A stretch of DNA of 64,000 nt, from NCBI GenBank assembly GCA_023053685.1, contig JALIGW010000022.1:507501-571500 (forward strand), given 5' to 3'. The notes beneath the pieces were generated by a model, which ran no database searches, was not told where the DNA came from, and saw only the letters and a program-made list of their open reading frames with translations. Position numbers and translations under genes: made by a program. Each line of letters begins with the position of its first letter. The stretch's first letter is position 1. This document shows, piece after piece, positions 37,301-48,720 of the stretch. This DNA comes from Diadophis punctatus similis. Lineage: Eukaryota > Chordata > Lepidosauria > Squamata > Dipsadidae.

Positions 37301-40300
37301 CCTCCACCCCACCACCCTGCAATGCCCTCCACAGTGGCCCTGGGGACACAGCCTCAATTCACACAAACCGCAAGCACACTCGCAAGCCAGAGCTCTCGGA
37401 AAACAGGCAGGTCAGGAAGCCGACAGCTAAAAATAGGCTCTGGCCGTCCACCCCAGAATCCCTGACCGCCGGGCCCTCTGGCTCCACCTCACTGGCATTT
37501 CCTTATAAATGGGCCACGGCGGCTATTTATACCCCAAGGTGAATCTATTCCTGGCGGCCAGTTTGAAATGGAAATGTTGCACCATGTTCCCCTTCAGCCC
37601 ATCGTGTGCCCACCCTGCGCCACCCTCCGTGTTTCTTCTCCCACAGGAAGCACAGGCAAGCAAGGGGCAGTTGGTCAGGTGCCGGACACCCCTCAAGGAG
37701 CGAAGAGGACGACTGGCAGACCCTTTGTTGGTCTGGGGGCAAAAGCCAGACGTGCCCTCCGTGGTGCCGCCTCTTGCTTTTCCCCCTGCCTTGGGCAGAG
37801 CCTGGTGGGGAAGAAGGCCACCCGCAAGGTTGCTTCTCCCCCTGAGCTGCCCGTCTGTGCCCCTGTGGAAGAGCCCAGACAGACACGTGGCAGCTGGGGC
37901 TGAGCTCAGCCCAGGAAAAGCGGAGGGCTCAGAAAGAAGCCTGCCCCACCTGGACCCATTTTGGTGCCAGAGGAAGGGGGGGCTGCACCAGCTTTTCCTG
38001 GCTCTTCGATCCTCACTGCTTCCCACCAGGGAATAGAAGCCTCTAGGACCAGGGCTTAAATTTTGGAGGGGAGGCACCTCCCAGCTCAGATGGAGAAACC
38101 GCCCCCGGCTGGTCTGTAGCCTGGCAGTCACTTTGGAAGAGAAGAAAGCCAACAGATGCCCCAGATGTGATTCCCCCCTTGAAGACCGCTTCCCCCGGAG
38201 GGTCTGGCTACAGATGCTGCAGCATCTGGGTGCCTCTCTTGTGCCCCGTGCCCAGCTCCTTGCTGGGCAATAGTACCTCTGCAAGAACTCGGCCAGGCTG
38301 GCGAGGCAGCAGTGGGCCACCCTCCTTCCAAAGTCCTCCGTGATTTGTGGGGCTTTGTCGGCATGCCCCTTCAGCACCTGCAGGGCAAGAGAAAGTCTCA
38401 GCAAAACCCACAAGGCCTCCGGGGATATGGGGGGGGGGGCAGCCTTCCAGCTGAGATTGGAGGGGGGAGCTTCCTGTGGCAAGAAAGGGGGAAGAGGGGC
38501 AGCTGCCCCCCTTGCTGCCAGAGTCAGCATGCCATCCTCAGAGGGGGCCCTTTTATGTCTGGCCTCTGATGCCATCTGTGCACTGAGCTGGCGTTCTCCA
38601 ATAGTTTGCAGTACCCATCATCCCCAGCCAGCAGGCTCAGGCATGTTCCAGTGGCCCAGCATTGCAGAGAAGGGACTGGCCCCAGGGGTGGGGACAGATG
38701 GCAGCTCCCTTCGCCCTGTGGGCATCATTGGGGAGAGGACGGACCTACAGAGGTGGGGCCAAGACAGAAGGAAGCCCGGCTGGCTTGCTTCCTTCTTCCA
38801 AATTAGGGCTGCATTCCCACAGAATGCCAAACCTGGGGGGTTTTATCCTGGTTTGGGGCACAAGCGCTAAGGCCTGTGCTCAGCCAGGGGAAGGGGCAGT
38901 TTCCCACAACACCAACCCAGGCTGCTCGGCATTGTGTCCGAAGCCAGCCTGAACCTCGCTGCCCAGGCTGAGCTAAGCCCTTGTCCAGTTCTTCAGGCAG
39001 GCCAATGGACGGAGCGCCTCAAGGCTCCTGCTCCCAAGGGTCAGGCCAGGGCTGGAAAGCAGAGGGAAGCCGCCCTCGGTGGGTCTAGTGAGGGCCGTTT
39101 CCTGTGGGGCTGAGCATCCTGGAAGGAAGCCTGCTGCCGGAAGCAGAAAAAAGGGGGGGATGAGATTCCAGGGCAGGGGGGGGACCCCAACATACCAAGA
39201 TGACTTTGCTGGACAAGCCGAACTGAAAGCTGTTCTCCTTGTCTTCCTGTGCCCACCGCTCTTCCTCCTTCTGCAGCTCTTGGCTCATGTCCCTGGCGAT
39301 CGTCACCTGCAGATGACCCAGAGAAAGTCCACAAAGGGGGGCTCCAAGGTGACGGGGGCACATAGGGCTTGCAGCTTTGGGGATTCGAGGGAGGTGGGGA
39401 GACCTCTTGAGGTCATCTGGCTACCTGTCTCCTCCCTGATACCGCCATGAAGGAGACTTTTAATGGCTTCATACCGTTTTTATGACCGAGCAGGATTATG
39501 GTGGCCGGCCGGGATTATCTCTGGGGCACCCTTGCAAGGAAGGCCACAACCAGCTGTGCCCTGGGACCCGGCCTTCCACCCTGAAAGGACTGGGACCTTA
39601 AGAGCCGAGGTGGCGCAGCGGTTAGAGTGGGGTACTGCAGGCCACTTTAGCTGACTCTGATCCGCAGGTCAGCGGTTCAAGTCTCACCGGCTCAAGGTTG
39701 ACTCAGCCTTCCATCCTTCCGAGGTAGGTAAAATGAGGACCCAGATTGTTGGGGGCAATGTAATTATACATTGCTTACTGGTGTAAACCGCTTAGAGAGT
39801 GCTTGCACTGTGAGGCGATATATAAAATCTCACAAAAATAAAATAAATAAATAAATAAATAAATAATGCCTCGTGGGGTAATTGAAGTCACCCGCAAAGA
39901 CACACAAAGCCGGTCCTGGATAAGCAGCTCCTTGTCTGGAGCAGCCTGGCTGAAAATGCTCCCTATTAGGGGCCAGGCAGGAGAGAAATTCCCCATAACT
40001 GCAAGTGGGGGATTTTGTTCCCACTTTGAATACCATTTACCTGTCTAGAGCCTCAATGGGTTTCTCTCCCCCCCCCCCCCGGCCGGCCGTTACCTTCACA
40101 GCTGTAATGCACTGCTCCTCCAGACTCTGCTGCGTTTCCGGGGACAGGAGGGGTCCAAGCTCCTGGGGCTTGACCAGGGAGGAGATCTCTGGCCGGCTGA
40201 GGACCTCCCTGTGGTAGAGGGGAGAGAGGGGGGCAGTTCTCTGCACAATCCAGGCTCCTCCATGGTGTCTGAATGGCCTCACCTTGCCAGTTCTGGGCCC

Positions 40301-41536
40301 AGAAGCAGCCAGGGCATGGCCAGAGGGCTCTGCTTGGGGGGGGGGGGAACCAAGCTCTGCCATTGAAGAGATTTGGGGGAGGATCCAGGTCCCCATTTCT
40401 CTCCAGGGGAGATTTAAATGCTCATGAAGAAGCTTCCAGCTGGGCTGAATTAGCATTGAGCTTGTAAGACAACTCTCCCCCTTGCCTTGCCCCCCCTCTC
40501 CGGGATTGCTCCTCCACCCCTCCCCACACAAGCTACATGCCAGCCACCAGCCAGCATTCCCATTTGGGTCCCAAGGGGGTCCATGCCGGGTGGGCAATCC
40601 TGCAAAGAGCCCCGGCCTCCCCCTCCCCCCAGGGGGTCTCTCACCGCCTACTTTTGGTAGATGTTGCTGTTCCAGTCCAAGACGAAGTAGAGCTCGGAGA
40701 GGCTCAGCTGCTTCCGGACCCCTTCGGCCAGGCAGCGGGCCAGGCCCCGGTGGTAGCTGCCCAGGTAGACGCCGAAGGCCTGGTACTCCTTGGGGTAGGC
40801 CTGCAGCAGGTGGCCCCTGACGCTGCTCAGGTCCTCCACCATGCACTTGGCCAGCCGGTCCATCTGGGTGGCGATGGTGCCCGCCCGGCCCTCCACGCAC
40901 TGCCACAGCTTCTGGCCCACCAGCCGGTCCACCGCCTCGGCCCACTGCTGCCTCATCTTCCGGGGCCGAGCCCTGGGGCCCCCCATGGAGTCTCCTTGGG
41001 CTTGGCACCACCTGCGGTCGGCGTCTTCCTCCTGCTCGATGACCTGCACCAGCTGCTCCAGGGGCGGGTAGGAGCTCTTGGCGGCCAGCGCCTCGGCCAG
41101 CACCGCCCAGAGCTCCTTCTGCAGCGCCTCGTAGAGCAGGGCCACGTCCTTGGCCTTCCGGCTGCCATCCTTCCCGCTGCCCTCCTGGGCGTACTCGGCC
41201 TCCAACTCCACGATGTGCCGGTCGGCCAGGCGGAGATCCCGCTGGTGGATCAGGTGGAAGATCTCCAGGACTGAGCGAGGGACACAAGGGGGAAAGGAGC
41301 CTGAGGCTGGGAGGAGACTGACACCCCCCCAGGCAGAGGAGGCCCCAGGGGGGCTTTGGGCAAAGAAAGAGGGGCTCTGCTGCCTGAGCCCCCAACTGAA
41401 AAAGGGCTGGGACTCAAAGCAGGCCAAGAATCAACCCAGCAGCTCCCTAAAGCCATATCTATGCAGTGCAAGACCGGAGGACGTGGAGAGACCCGGCCCA
41501 TAGAATCCATAGAGCAGGACACGACTGAGCAGAGAC

Positions 41537-41569
<33 letters not shown>

Positions 41570-44500
41570 GAAAATGATAAAGGCTGAGAGATGCAGCCAT
41601 AGTAAACCTGTGGGTACTTCCATTGTTTTTAAGAAACCCAACAGGTCCCAAGGGCCGAATCTCTCAGAACCGCTGCTCTGGCCTCCTATATCACGGGGAC
41701 GCAAGTGGAATCACAGCTGACCGGTGGAGTGGTGGACTGCCTGCCCAGGGACAAGACAACTTCCCCCCCCCATGGCTTGCATGCTGGAGGTGCCCCTCCT
41801 GAGAAGAGGGGTCCATTGCTAGGGGTCACAAGACCCCCCAACCTTTCCTATGTGCCAGGGGTGGAGTAACTGGGGCCAGTTGGCTTCCTTGGGAGAGGCC
41901 CTGGAACCAGAAGGGGCCTGGGAAGCCTTGGGGGGTGGGGAAGAGGGTCCCAGGCTTCGTGTACATCCTCTTCTTGCCGGAAGTCCAGATCTGCACTTCG
42001 GCCTTGCGGGGGTTTCAAGGCAGCCCTCGCCCTCATCGTCATCACAGGAAGGAGCCTTCCTTGCCGCAGCCGTGGAGGGCCGAGGGTCCGGCTGGGCTAA
42101 AAGCAGCCTCTTCCGTTTCCCTGCCCTCCGCCGAGGGGAAATGCCCCAGACGAGATGACGCAGCCTCCTGCCACCACCATGACCTGACCTCATCAGCTGA
42201 AGGCAGAGATCAGCTGGGGGCAGGGCTCTTTCCTCAAGCAGTTGATCCTGAGAAATGGGGCTGCCCCACTGAAAAGGGGCGAAGCTCCCAGGGGCCCCTT
42301 TCCCGTTCTCAAGTCCTTCTGAGAAGGGCTTAGGGAGGGGGTGGCCCAAGATGTCTTCTGCTCTCCACTCCGTTTGCTTTAATGCCCAAGGAAAGACCGG
42401 GGAAGAGACCCAGCAGCCTGGCCCCAGTGGCTGAGGGGGGGGGGGGCAGGGGGGGCTTCTGGTCAACAGCTTCTAGGTCTGACGCACCAGGACAGAGCTG
42501 CAACTTTTAAGGGCAGTCGAAGAAGAGGGGGAGGCAAGTCACAACCTGCCCCCTGCCTGAGGGCTTCCCCGTTGTCTGTTCTGGGGGGGGGGGCTCCTCA
42601 GCATCCTAGGCAGAGAGAGCTCTTCCGCCCCTCCCCCCAGCTCCTTTTTTTGGGGGGTGAGGGCCGAGCGAGGCCTTTTTGGGAGCACTGAGCACAGGGG
42701 AGTGTCTCCCCCTAGACACCCTGGCCTTCCTCTCGGCCTCCTTGCCCAGTGCCCGCCCCTCTGCTGAGCCCGACTACAGGGAGACCCTGGGCATTGACAG
42801 GGGTCACTGGGGGTGGGCTGGCACAGCCTTGGCTCTCAGGTAAGGAGAGCACCACCGTTAACCAGCCCTGAGCCTTTTTTGGGGGGGAGGAAGGGTCTTT
42901 CCAGGCTCTGGGGGCAGCTGGATGGCTTCTGCACATGTGCCCCCCCCCAGCGCCTCCTCCTTCTCTTGGCGCCTTCTCCGGGAAGGTCGCAGGCCGCTGC
43001 TCAGGAGACGCTTCTGCAATCAGGCGCTGAATCACGGCACGGGAACAATGAGCCCGAAATATGTGCACAAAGGGAAGAGAGGCTCATTAGACCTGATAAA
43101 CAGCCTGGCCAAGGTCAGTGGACGCCCAGCGCTCCTCCTTCCCTCTGTCCGGAGGTGGGGGGGGGACTGGGAAGGGCCACTTGGACAGCCAGACGTTGGC
43201 CCTGGGAAGGCAGAGACCCAGCGCCAGAGAGAGAGCGGGCAAGCAGGACCCTGGGGGTTCTCCGGCTTCGGGACCCCCAGGATAGGGAGAGATCCATGGC
43301 CAGTCTCCGGGTGCGCCTGGGGGAAGGGGGGTCATCAGGTGATCTTGGCTTGCACCAAAGTTTGAAGTAGCCAGTCCTGCTGGCAAAGCTTTCCTCATGG
43401 CTAACCCTCCCTTGGAAGGAAGTGGGGGGGCTTTCTGGGGTGTTTAAATTATACAGGCAGTCCTCGACCTACAACCACAATCGAGCCCACATTTTATGTT
43501 GTTAAGTGAGATATTTGTTGAATGACTTTTGCCCCTTTCACAACCTTCCTTGCCACCGTTGTTAAGTGAATCACTTCTAACCCAGTTGTTAAGTGAAAAC
43601 CCGGCTTCGACATGGACTTTGACAGAGCCGAGGTGGCGCAGTGGTTAAAATGCAGCACTGCAGTTCAGCAGTTCAGCTGTTCAAATCTCACCAGGCTCAA
43701 GGTTGACTTAGCCTTCCATTCTTCCGAGGTGGGTAAAATGAGGACCCAGATTGTTGGGAGCAATATGCTGAACTCTGTAAACCGCTTAGAGAGGGCTGGA
43801 AAGCACTATGAAGCGGTATATAAGTCTAAGTGCTATTGCTATTGCTATTGCTACTTTGCTTGTCGGAAGGTCACAAAAGGGGATCTCATGAGCCCAGGAT
43901 GCTGCAACCGTCATAAGTACATGCCAGTTGCCAAGCCTCTGAATTTTGATCCTGTGTCCATGGGGAGGCTGCAAAAGTCGCAGCTGCGAGAAACAATCAT
44001 CAGTCCCTTTTTTTCAGTGCCGTTGTAACTTTGAACGGTCACTAAATGAACTGTTGTAAGTCGAGGACTACCTGTAGTTAGGAGATGTTATTAACATGTA
44101 GTTGTTGTGAACTGCCCAGAATCTGTGGAAGTGGATGACAAACAAATGAAGGGCTCGAAAGAAAAAAAACCCGAACAGAGGTTGAAACCAATCGGGGCCT
44201 CTGATTTGTGGCCGTTTCCTCTACCACCGTCTGTCTCGGTTGTGTGCGGAGTCCTCTTACTGAAGGCACCGCCACAAGAAAGCATGCAGCGCACATGGGT
44301 GTGACATGGCAGGGGCCGGCGATTCCTTGCACTGAGTGTGGGATTGCTAAGAGGAGGCAACCGACTGAGGCTGAGGGGGTCCCCTCCATGCCCCTCAGAC
44401 CTTCCCCTGCGCAGCCAGGCCCTGCAGCCCCTCCAAGGCCCCCCTGTGGTTATCTATGGACACAGTGGTTGATAGCAGGAAGGAATTAAATACAAATACA

Positions 44501-45638
44501 TGGTTAATGTACAGGTAGGCAGTGATTGAGCCTGTGGGCTAAAATCAGCCATGACGCCCCCAAGGGTCTCAGAAGACTGACTGGACAGGCTGTTTGGCCA
44601 CACTGGTGAGATGTCCTGGTTGAATCATGGCTGGTCCACCTCCGGCTGCCTCGGACTTAGCTGCTCGCTCGGGGAAAATGTTCTATGCAACTGGCCTTCC
44701 CAGACATTTCCCTACACAAGCAGGGATAGAAGTGCACTGGAGGATGGGGGGTTGTCTTTAGCTCCCCCCCCCCCGACTTAAGCTAGCAATCGGGACCCCC
44801 TAGCTGGTCCCTAGATAAGGCATTCTCTCCACCACCACCCTTGAGGGCTTCACTAACTTGCCAGGGTGCCAAAAGGTGTGCTGGGCTCCCAGTTTTGTTC
44901 AGCCAGGCCAGACTCACCCGAGAGCGGCTCCTTGGGCTTGGGGTCGCACTTCTCAGCCACCGGGGCCACCTCCGAGCCCTCCGTCTGGTTGAGCTTCTCC
45001 ACCAGGGACGCCCGATGTACCTTCCCACCCAGCCCGATCTTCAGGAAGGAGCCGCGCTTGGCAGCATCCCCGCCGCCATTCTCCTCCACCAGGCCGCAGT
45101 CTGAGCTGTAGAGGCCTTCCTTGCGGCGCCCGTTGAACCGCTGCAGCAGGCTGAAGTCCTCCGAGCAGCGACGCGGCTTCTTCTTCTCAGGCGTCCGCTG
45201 GCCCAGGTTGCCCTCCATTAGGGGCAGCATCATGCGCTCCAGGAAGGAGCGCCGGTCGGAGCTCTGCTCGCCCCCGGGCGACCGCTTCTCCCTGCTCTTG
45301 CGGCTCCTGCCCAGGCGGAAGGGGCTCAGCCCCACCAGCTTCTCCAGGGTGGCCCGGCGCCTGAAGCGGTCCTCGGGGCTGCCACTGAAGAGGCCCCGTT
45401 CAAAGTCCGCCCTGTCCCCTGGGAGGGTCCTCTCTCGGCCGGGGGAGATGCCCCCGAGGAAGGAGTCCTTCTCATTCTCCTCCAGGTCCTCCTCGAAAGG
45501 GTTGGTCCCTGGACTCTCCTTGGCCAGGATCAGTGTCCCGCTGCGGCTGTGGCTGCGGCTGCAGCTGCCGCCCCCGCCACTGTCCCCAGGACCTCTGCCG
45601 ACCGCCTTCAGCTGATGGGGGTCCTTGAGGACCGGCAT
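31345..45638 (-). CDS. EXOC3L2: EXOC3L2, exocyst component 3-like 2 (Sec6 family)
   Basis: Sec6/EXOC3-family membrane-trafficking protein; in mammals linked to endothelial VEGF-receptor signalling. Eleven coding exons: 45638-44918, 41270-40652, 40208-40094, 39306-39196, 38377-38277, 36917-36807, 36581-36446, 36124-36002, 35663-35508, 35142-35021, 31636-31345; all GT/AG and frame-consistent, 868 aa. Residues 1-240 are disordered and Arg/Ser-rich ([13 protein letters not shown], then [20 protein letters not shown]). The Sec6 fold begins at [19 protein letters not shown] and runs through [33 protein letters not shown] and [18 protein letters not shown] to the stop at 31345. The start ATG sits 25 nt inside an exon whose acceptor is at 45664, so a noncoding exon lies upstream. 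The donor after 40652 (GTAGGC) is unusual: reading on meets TAG at once. Divergent from MARK4, as in human. Confidence 0.92.
31807..32183 (+). mobile_element. 377-bp MITE, intact copy (EXOC3L2 last intron)
   Basis: Starts CAGGCAGTCCTCGACCTATG and ends GTGGAGGATTCCCTG, flanked by TA on both sides (31805-31806, 32184-32185). Internal phrases repeat GTTAAGTGA several times. Terminal inverted repeats plus a TA duplication point to a non-autonomous Tc1/mariner-pogo type DNA transposon. Confidence 0.75.
37427..37531. promoter_or_regulatory. Candidate MEF2/CArG-type enhancer in an EXOC3L2 intron
   Basis: CTAAAAATAG at 37427-37436 is a perfect MEF2 consensus. Within 100 bp follow CCTTATAAATGG (37501-37512, CArG-like) and CTATTTATA (37523-37531, MEF2-like). 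Three A/T-core myogenic-type motifs in a GC-rich intron with no repeat signature suggest a regulatory element. Motif evidence only. Confidence 0.35.
39601..39866 (+). mobile_element. tRNA-derived SINE
   Basis: Starts GAGCCGAGGTGGCGCAGCGG (pol III A-box TGGCGCAGCGG), has a B-box-like GGTTCAAGTCTC, then CTCAAGGTTGACTCAGCCTT, TGTAAACCGCTTAGAGAG and a (AAAT)n tail. Same family as 43622-43852. It is an intronic SINE of squamate type, not a tRNA gene. Confidence 0.85.
41539..41570. repeat. (CAT)n microsatellite
   Basis: About ten CAT units in the intron between the first two EXOC3L2 coding exons. Confidence 0.9.
43454..44074 (+). mobile_element. 377-bp-type MITE interrupted by a SINE
   Basis: Left terminus CAGGCAGTCCTCGACCTACA and right terminus TAAGTCGAGGACTACCTG, both flanked by TA. 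The MITE body is split by the SINE at 43622-43852, giving the insertion order MITE first, SINE second. Confidence 0.8.
43622..43852 (+). mobile_element. tRNA-derived SINE inside a MITE
   Basis: Begins after ACTTTG (43616-43621) and is followed by ACTTTG again at about 43853, a short target-site duplication. A-box GTGGCGCAGTGG, B-box-like TGTTCAAATCTC, and a 3' end of repeated GCTATT units, the tail used by squamate SINEs mobilised by LINEs. Confidence 0.85.
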
Positions 45639-48539
45639 GGCGGCTGGCTGCCTTCCCTGGGCCCTGTGGAGAAGAAGCAATGCTCAGCTATGGCTGCTAG
45701 GAATCGCCTGGATGCCCTCAGGGGGGCCCACTTGACACAAGAGATCTGAGAAGGGACATCCCAGCACACACACCCTCCAAATTCTGGGGTCAGATTCCGA
45801 TATGGGACGAGGGCGCCGGTTGCTTTGAATCAGCCAACATCGGCTGGGTTTACACAACCCCTGGGCCATAAAAGGAGGTTTATAATTGACAGCCGTGGGC
45901 TCCACCCAAAGCAAGGAGACACTCGGGACATGTTTGCTTCCCCATTCAAATCGGGGACTTTGCTTTGCTGTTGGGTTAAAAGAAGAGGGAGGTGCCCGCT
46001 TGACTGGAAACACCCCCCCCGGGCAGCAAAGCTTCTCAGAAGACACGGGGAAAATCCCCATGCAAAGAACTGGGAGCACTGCAAGGAGTGGGGCGAGTGG
46101 AAGGCCCGAGGATGGAGGGGGAAATGCAGGCAGGCAGCAGAGGGGCCCACCCAGGCCCCCACAGTGGCCCCCACAGAGAGGAGAGCCAGAAAAGAGACGT
46201 AGGAAGAGATGCCATCCTGTTACTCCGGAGCAGGAGCACCAGCTGAAATGGACCGGCCAAAGTGCTGCTCTACCAGGGAGCCCAGAGTTGGATGGGGCTC
46301 TCCCTGAACCCCCTTGGCTCAGGGGGTTTACCACCCCCACCTTGGAACCAGTTTTGTGACAGGGCAGGTGGCAAAGGTGAGCTGTGGAAGCTCCACCTCC
46401 CATGGACTCCTGACCCACAGAACCAGCAGTGGAGGTGGCACGCAGGGACGGGTGCCAGGCACGTTGCTTGTTGCTTTGCTCCCCATTTCTGTGCAACTGC
46501 CCCCTTCAGCTGCACGAACCCCCCTTTTTTGCTCTCTCTCTCTACTTCTTGAGAAGGTGGGAAGGGAGGCCGATATTTTTTGGCAGACACCTGACAGCCA
46601 AAACCATTCCTTACAATCCAAACTGTCTGTGCCCCCCTCTCTCTGGGCCTGGCCACTAAGACTGCAAGAACGGGCGCCTTGAGGAAGAAGGCAAAAGAGG
46701 GGCGGCATGGAGAGAGGAAGGCAAAGTTCAGACTCTCTGCGTCAAGAGAGATCCCCCCCCCCCAAGGAGAAGGAGAAAACTAAAGGAAGAATTGCAGAAG
46801 TCCAGCAAGAATGACAGCTCCCAGTGTTCGTCAGCCCAGCTGAGGAGACCTGGCCCACTTACTGCCCCCTGGGGTGGTCCTCGGAGGCTGGTTCGGGCAC
46901 CCGGGAGGGCCCGGCGTTCCCTTCCGTGGCTCCAGAGCTTCAGGCAGCTGAGGGCAGGATGGCTCAGCAGCCTCACTTCCACTTTCTCTTCCTTCCCTTC
47001 TTGCCCAGCCCCACCTCTGCTCACCTGCCCACACAGCCCCACCCAGGCTGTGGTCTCCGTAAGGGAGAAGGGCTCGGCATCGCTGGAAGGAAACCGGTGC
47101 TTCCCTTGGCTGCACAGCCAGCTTCTCCCTCCAGCAGCAGCGGCTTGATCTGCAGACCCCTGGGCAGCCCCAGTTGGGAAGGTGGGGCACGTGAGGGTCA
47201 CGCCTCAATCACGGCAGCCCTCGGTAGAGACCTTGACCTGGGCTAGCAGGATCCCCGAGGAGGTGGCCTTCAGGGCTCTGGTCAGCTCAGGCTGGCTGAG
47301 CCACTGGGGGCACCCCAAGACTGAAAGCCCCCTTGGAAGACTGGAGGTCTTCAAGAAAAGACTGGACAACCGTTCAGCTGAAATCCCGTAGGGGAAAGGT
47401 GCCCACCTGGGGAACTTTAAGGCTTGTGGATTTCAACTCCCAGAATTCGGGGGGGGGGGCTTCACCAAAAGGAGCTCTCAAACCTCGTGATTTCAGCTTG
47501 TGCATGAAGGGGGAAGAGACCAGAATGAAAGTGGGGTCTCCCCGTAGGAAAAAGGTTCCAGCAAAGGGTTAGGGGGTAACTGGGGAGAGGCCAGTGAGTT
47601 TTTCTTCTCTTCTCTTCTCTATGCTTTGCCAAGTTAGGAATGGGCAAAAATGCCCAGGTGGCAGAACCTCTGCAAAGTGACATCGAGCCTCCCCAGTGAA
47701 GGGGCTCCAAGCCAGAGCGGGAGGGTCTGGACTCACCCTCTCACAAAGACCACCCTTGAACCAGGCTCTCCAAACCTGCTGGACTACAACTCCCATCCTC
47801 CTCCTCCAGCACATGTTTTGCACTGGGCCAGAGGGGAGGATGAGGCGCTCCGGCTTGACTCTTGTCCTGCAAGCGAGGAGGAGGAAATTCCTCCCCCAGG
47901 GAAGTCCCGGTCTTTGCTGGGGGGGGAGGGGAGGCAGCCTCCAAGGAGCCTCTCTCCATCCCCAGGCTGCCAAGGAGGCTGTCTCCTTGCCTTCAAAAAC
48001 AAGTGGCTCTGGGGCGGTCTGACATAACTTCGGTCATTAGGTGGCCGGTCATTACGTGAGGACTACCTGTATGCATTTGTGTATGCAAGTATGCACATTT
48101 TGAGGGGGAGGGCGATTATCTGGACAATGAGCACCTCAATTAAGGCCCCGTCATACCAAATGCAACTTTAGGCCACTTAGAAGATAAACCCACACATCAC
48201 ACTCCCTTGCTGGTAAATTTCCAGCAGTTCCCCTGTGGTGGCTTTGGCAGATGTGATGACCTTGGCAGACTGGCGAAGGGAGGCAGCAAGGGGGCGGTCA
48301 GATAAAAGCCAACAGCAGGAATGTGGGCAGGGCAGGCAGCTCAGAAGAGACCCTCCCTAGTTTCTTGGGCTGTAAAAGAGGCGGGTGGTGGGATGGGGAG
48401 AGGTGCACTTCTAGACTGCCCAGGTTCTGTTAATGTCACTTTACAATAAAGTAGGATTATCATCCGGCCATGTTACCTGTCTGGTCTACCTCGCAAGGCT
48501 GGCAGCAGCCAAAGCTAAGAACGGGAAGCTTTTGCACCA

Positions 48540-48680
48540 CTTGGCCCTTTCCTTTGGATCTGTTTGTTTGTTTGTTTGTTTATCATTTATTTATTATTAT
48601 TTATTTATTTATTATTTATTTATTTATTTTATTTTATTAATTTATTAATTTATTAATTTATTTATTTATTTTATTGTTCT
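48540..48680. repeat. (GTTT)n/(ATTT)n simple repeat
   Basis: GTTT units from about 48562 grade into a long ATTT/ATTAA run to 48676. It is the expanded tail of the reversed retroposon end. Confidence 0.85.
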
Positions 48681-48720
48681 TACAGGCTGCCCTACTCCCT
48701 GGGGACTCAGGGCGGCGTTC
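48560..48720 (-). repeat. Retroposon 3' end with long (ATTT)n tract
   Basis: On the minus strand it reads CCTGAGTCCCCAGGGAGTAG then GGCAGCCTGTAAGAACAATA followed by long A/T-rich (AAAT)n. Matches the terminus at 6496-6577 and a third copy at 49196-49262. Confidence 0.6.

Noticed and set aside
39603..39675. tRNA gene
   Set aside because: A- and B-box-like sequences are present, but the cloverleaf is not intact and the unit continues into a SINE body and A-rich tail repeated at 43622.
40037..41395. 452-codon open frame on the minus strand
   Set aside because: It is partly the alternate frame of EXOC3L2 exon 2 and runs into intron. Only the Sec6-homologous frame 41270-40652 and the short exon 40208-40094 are supported.
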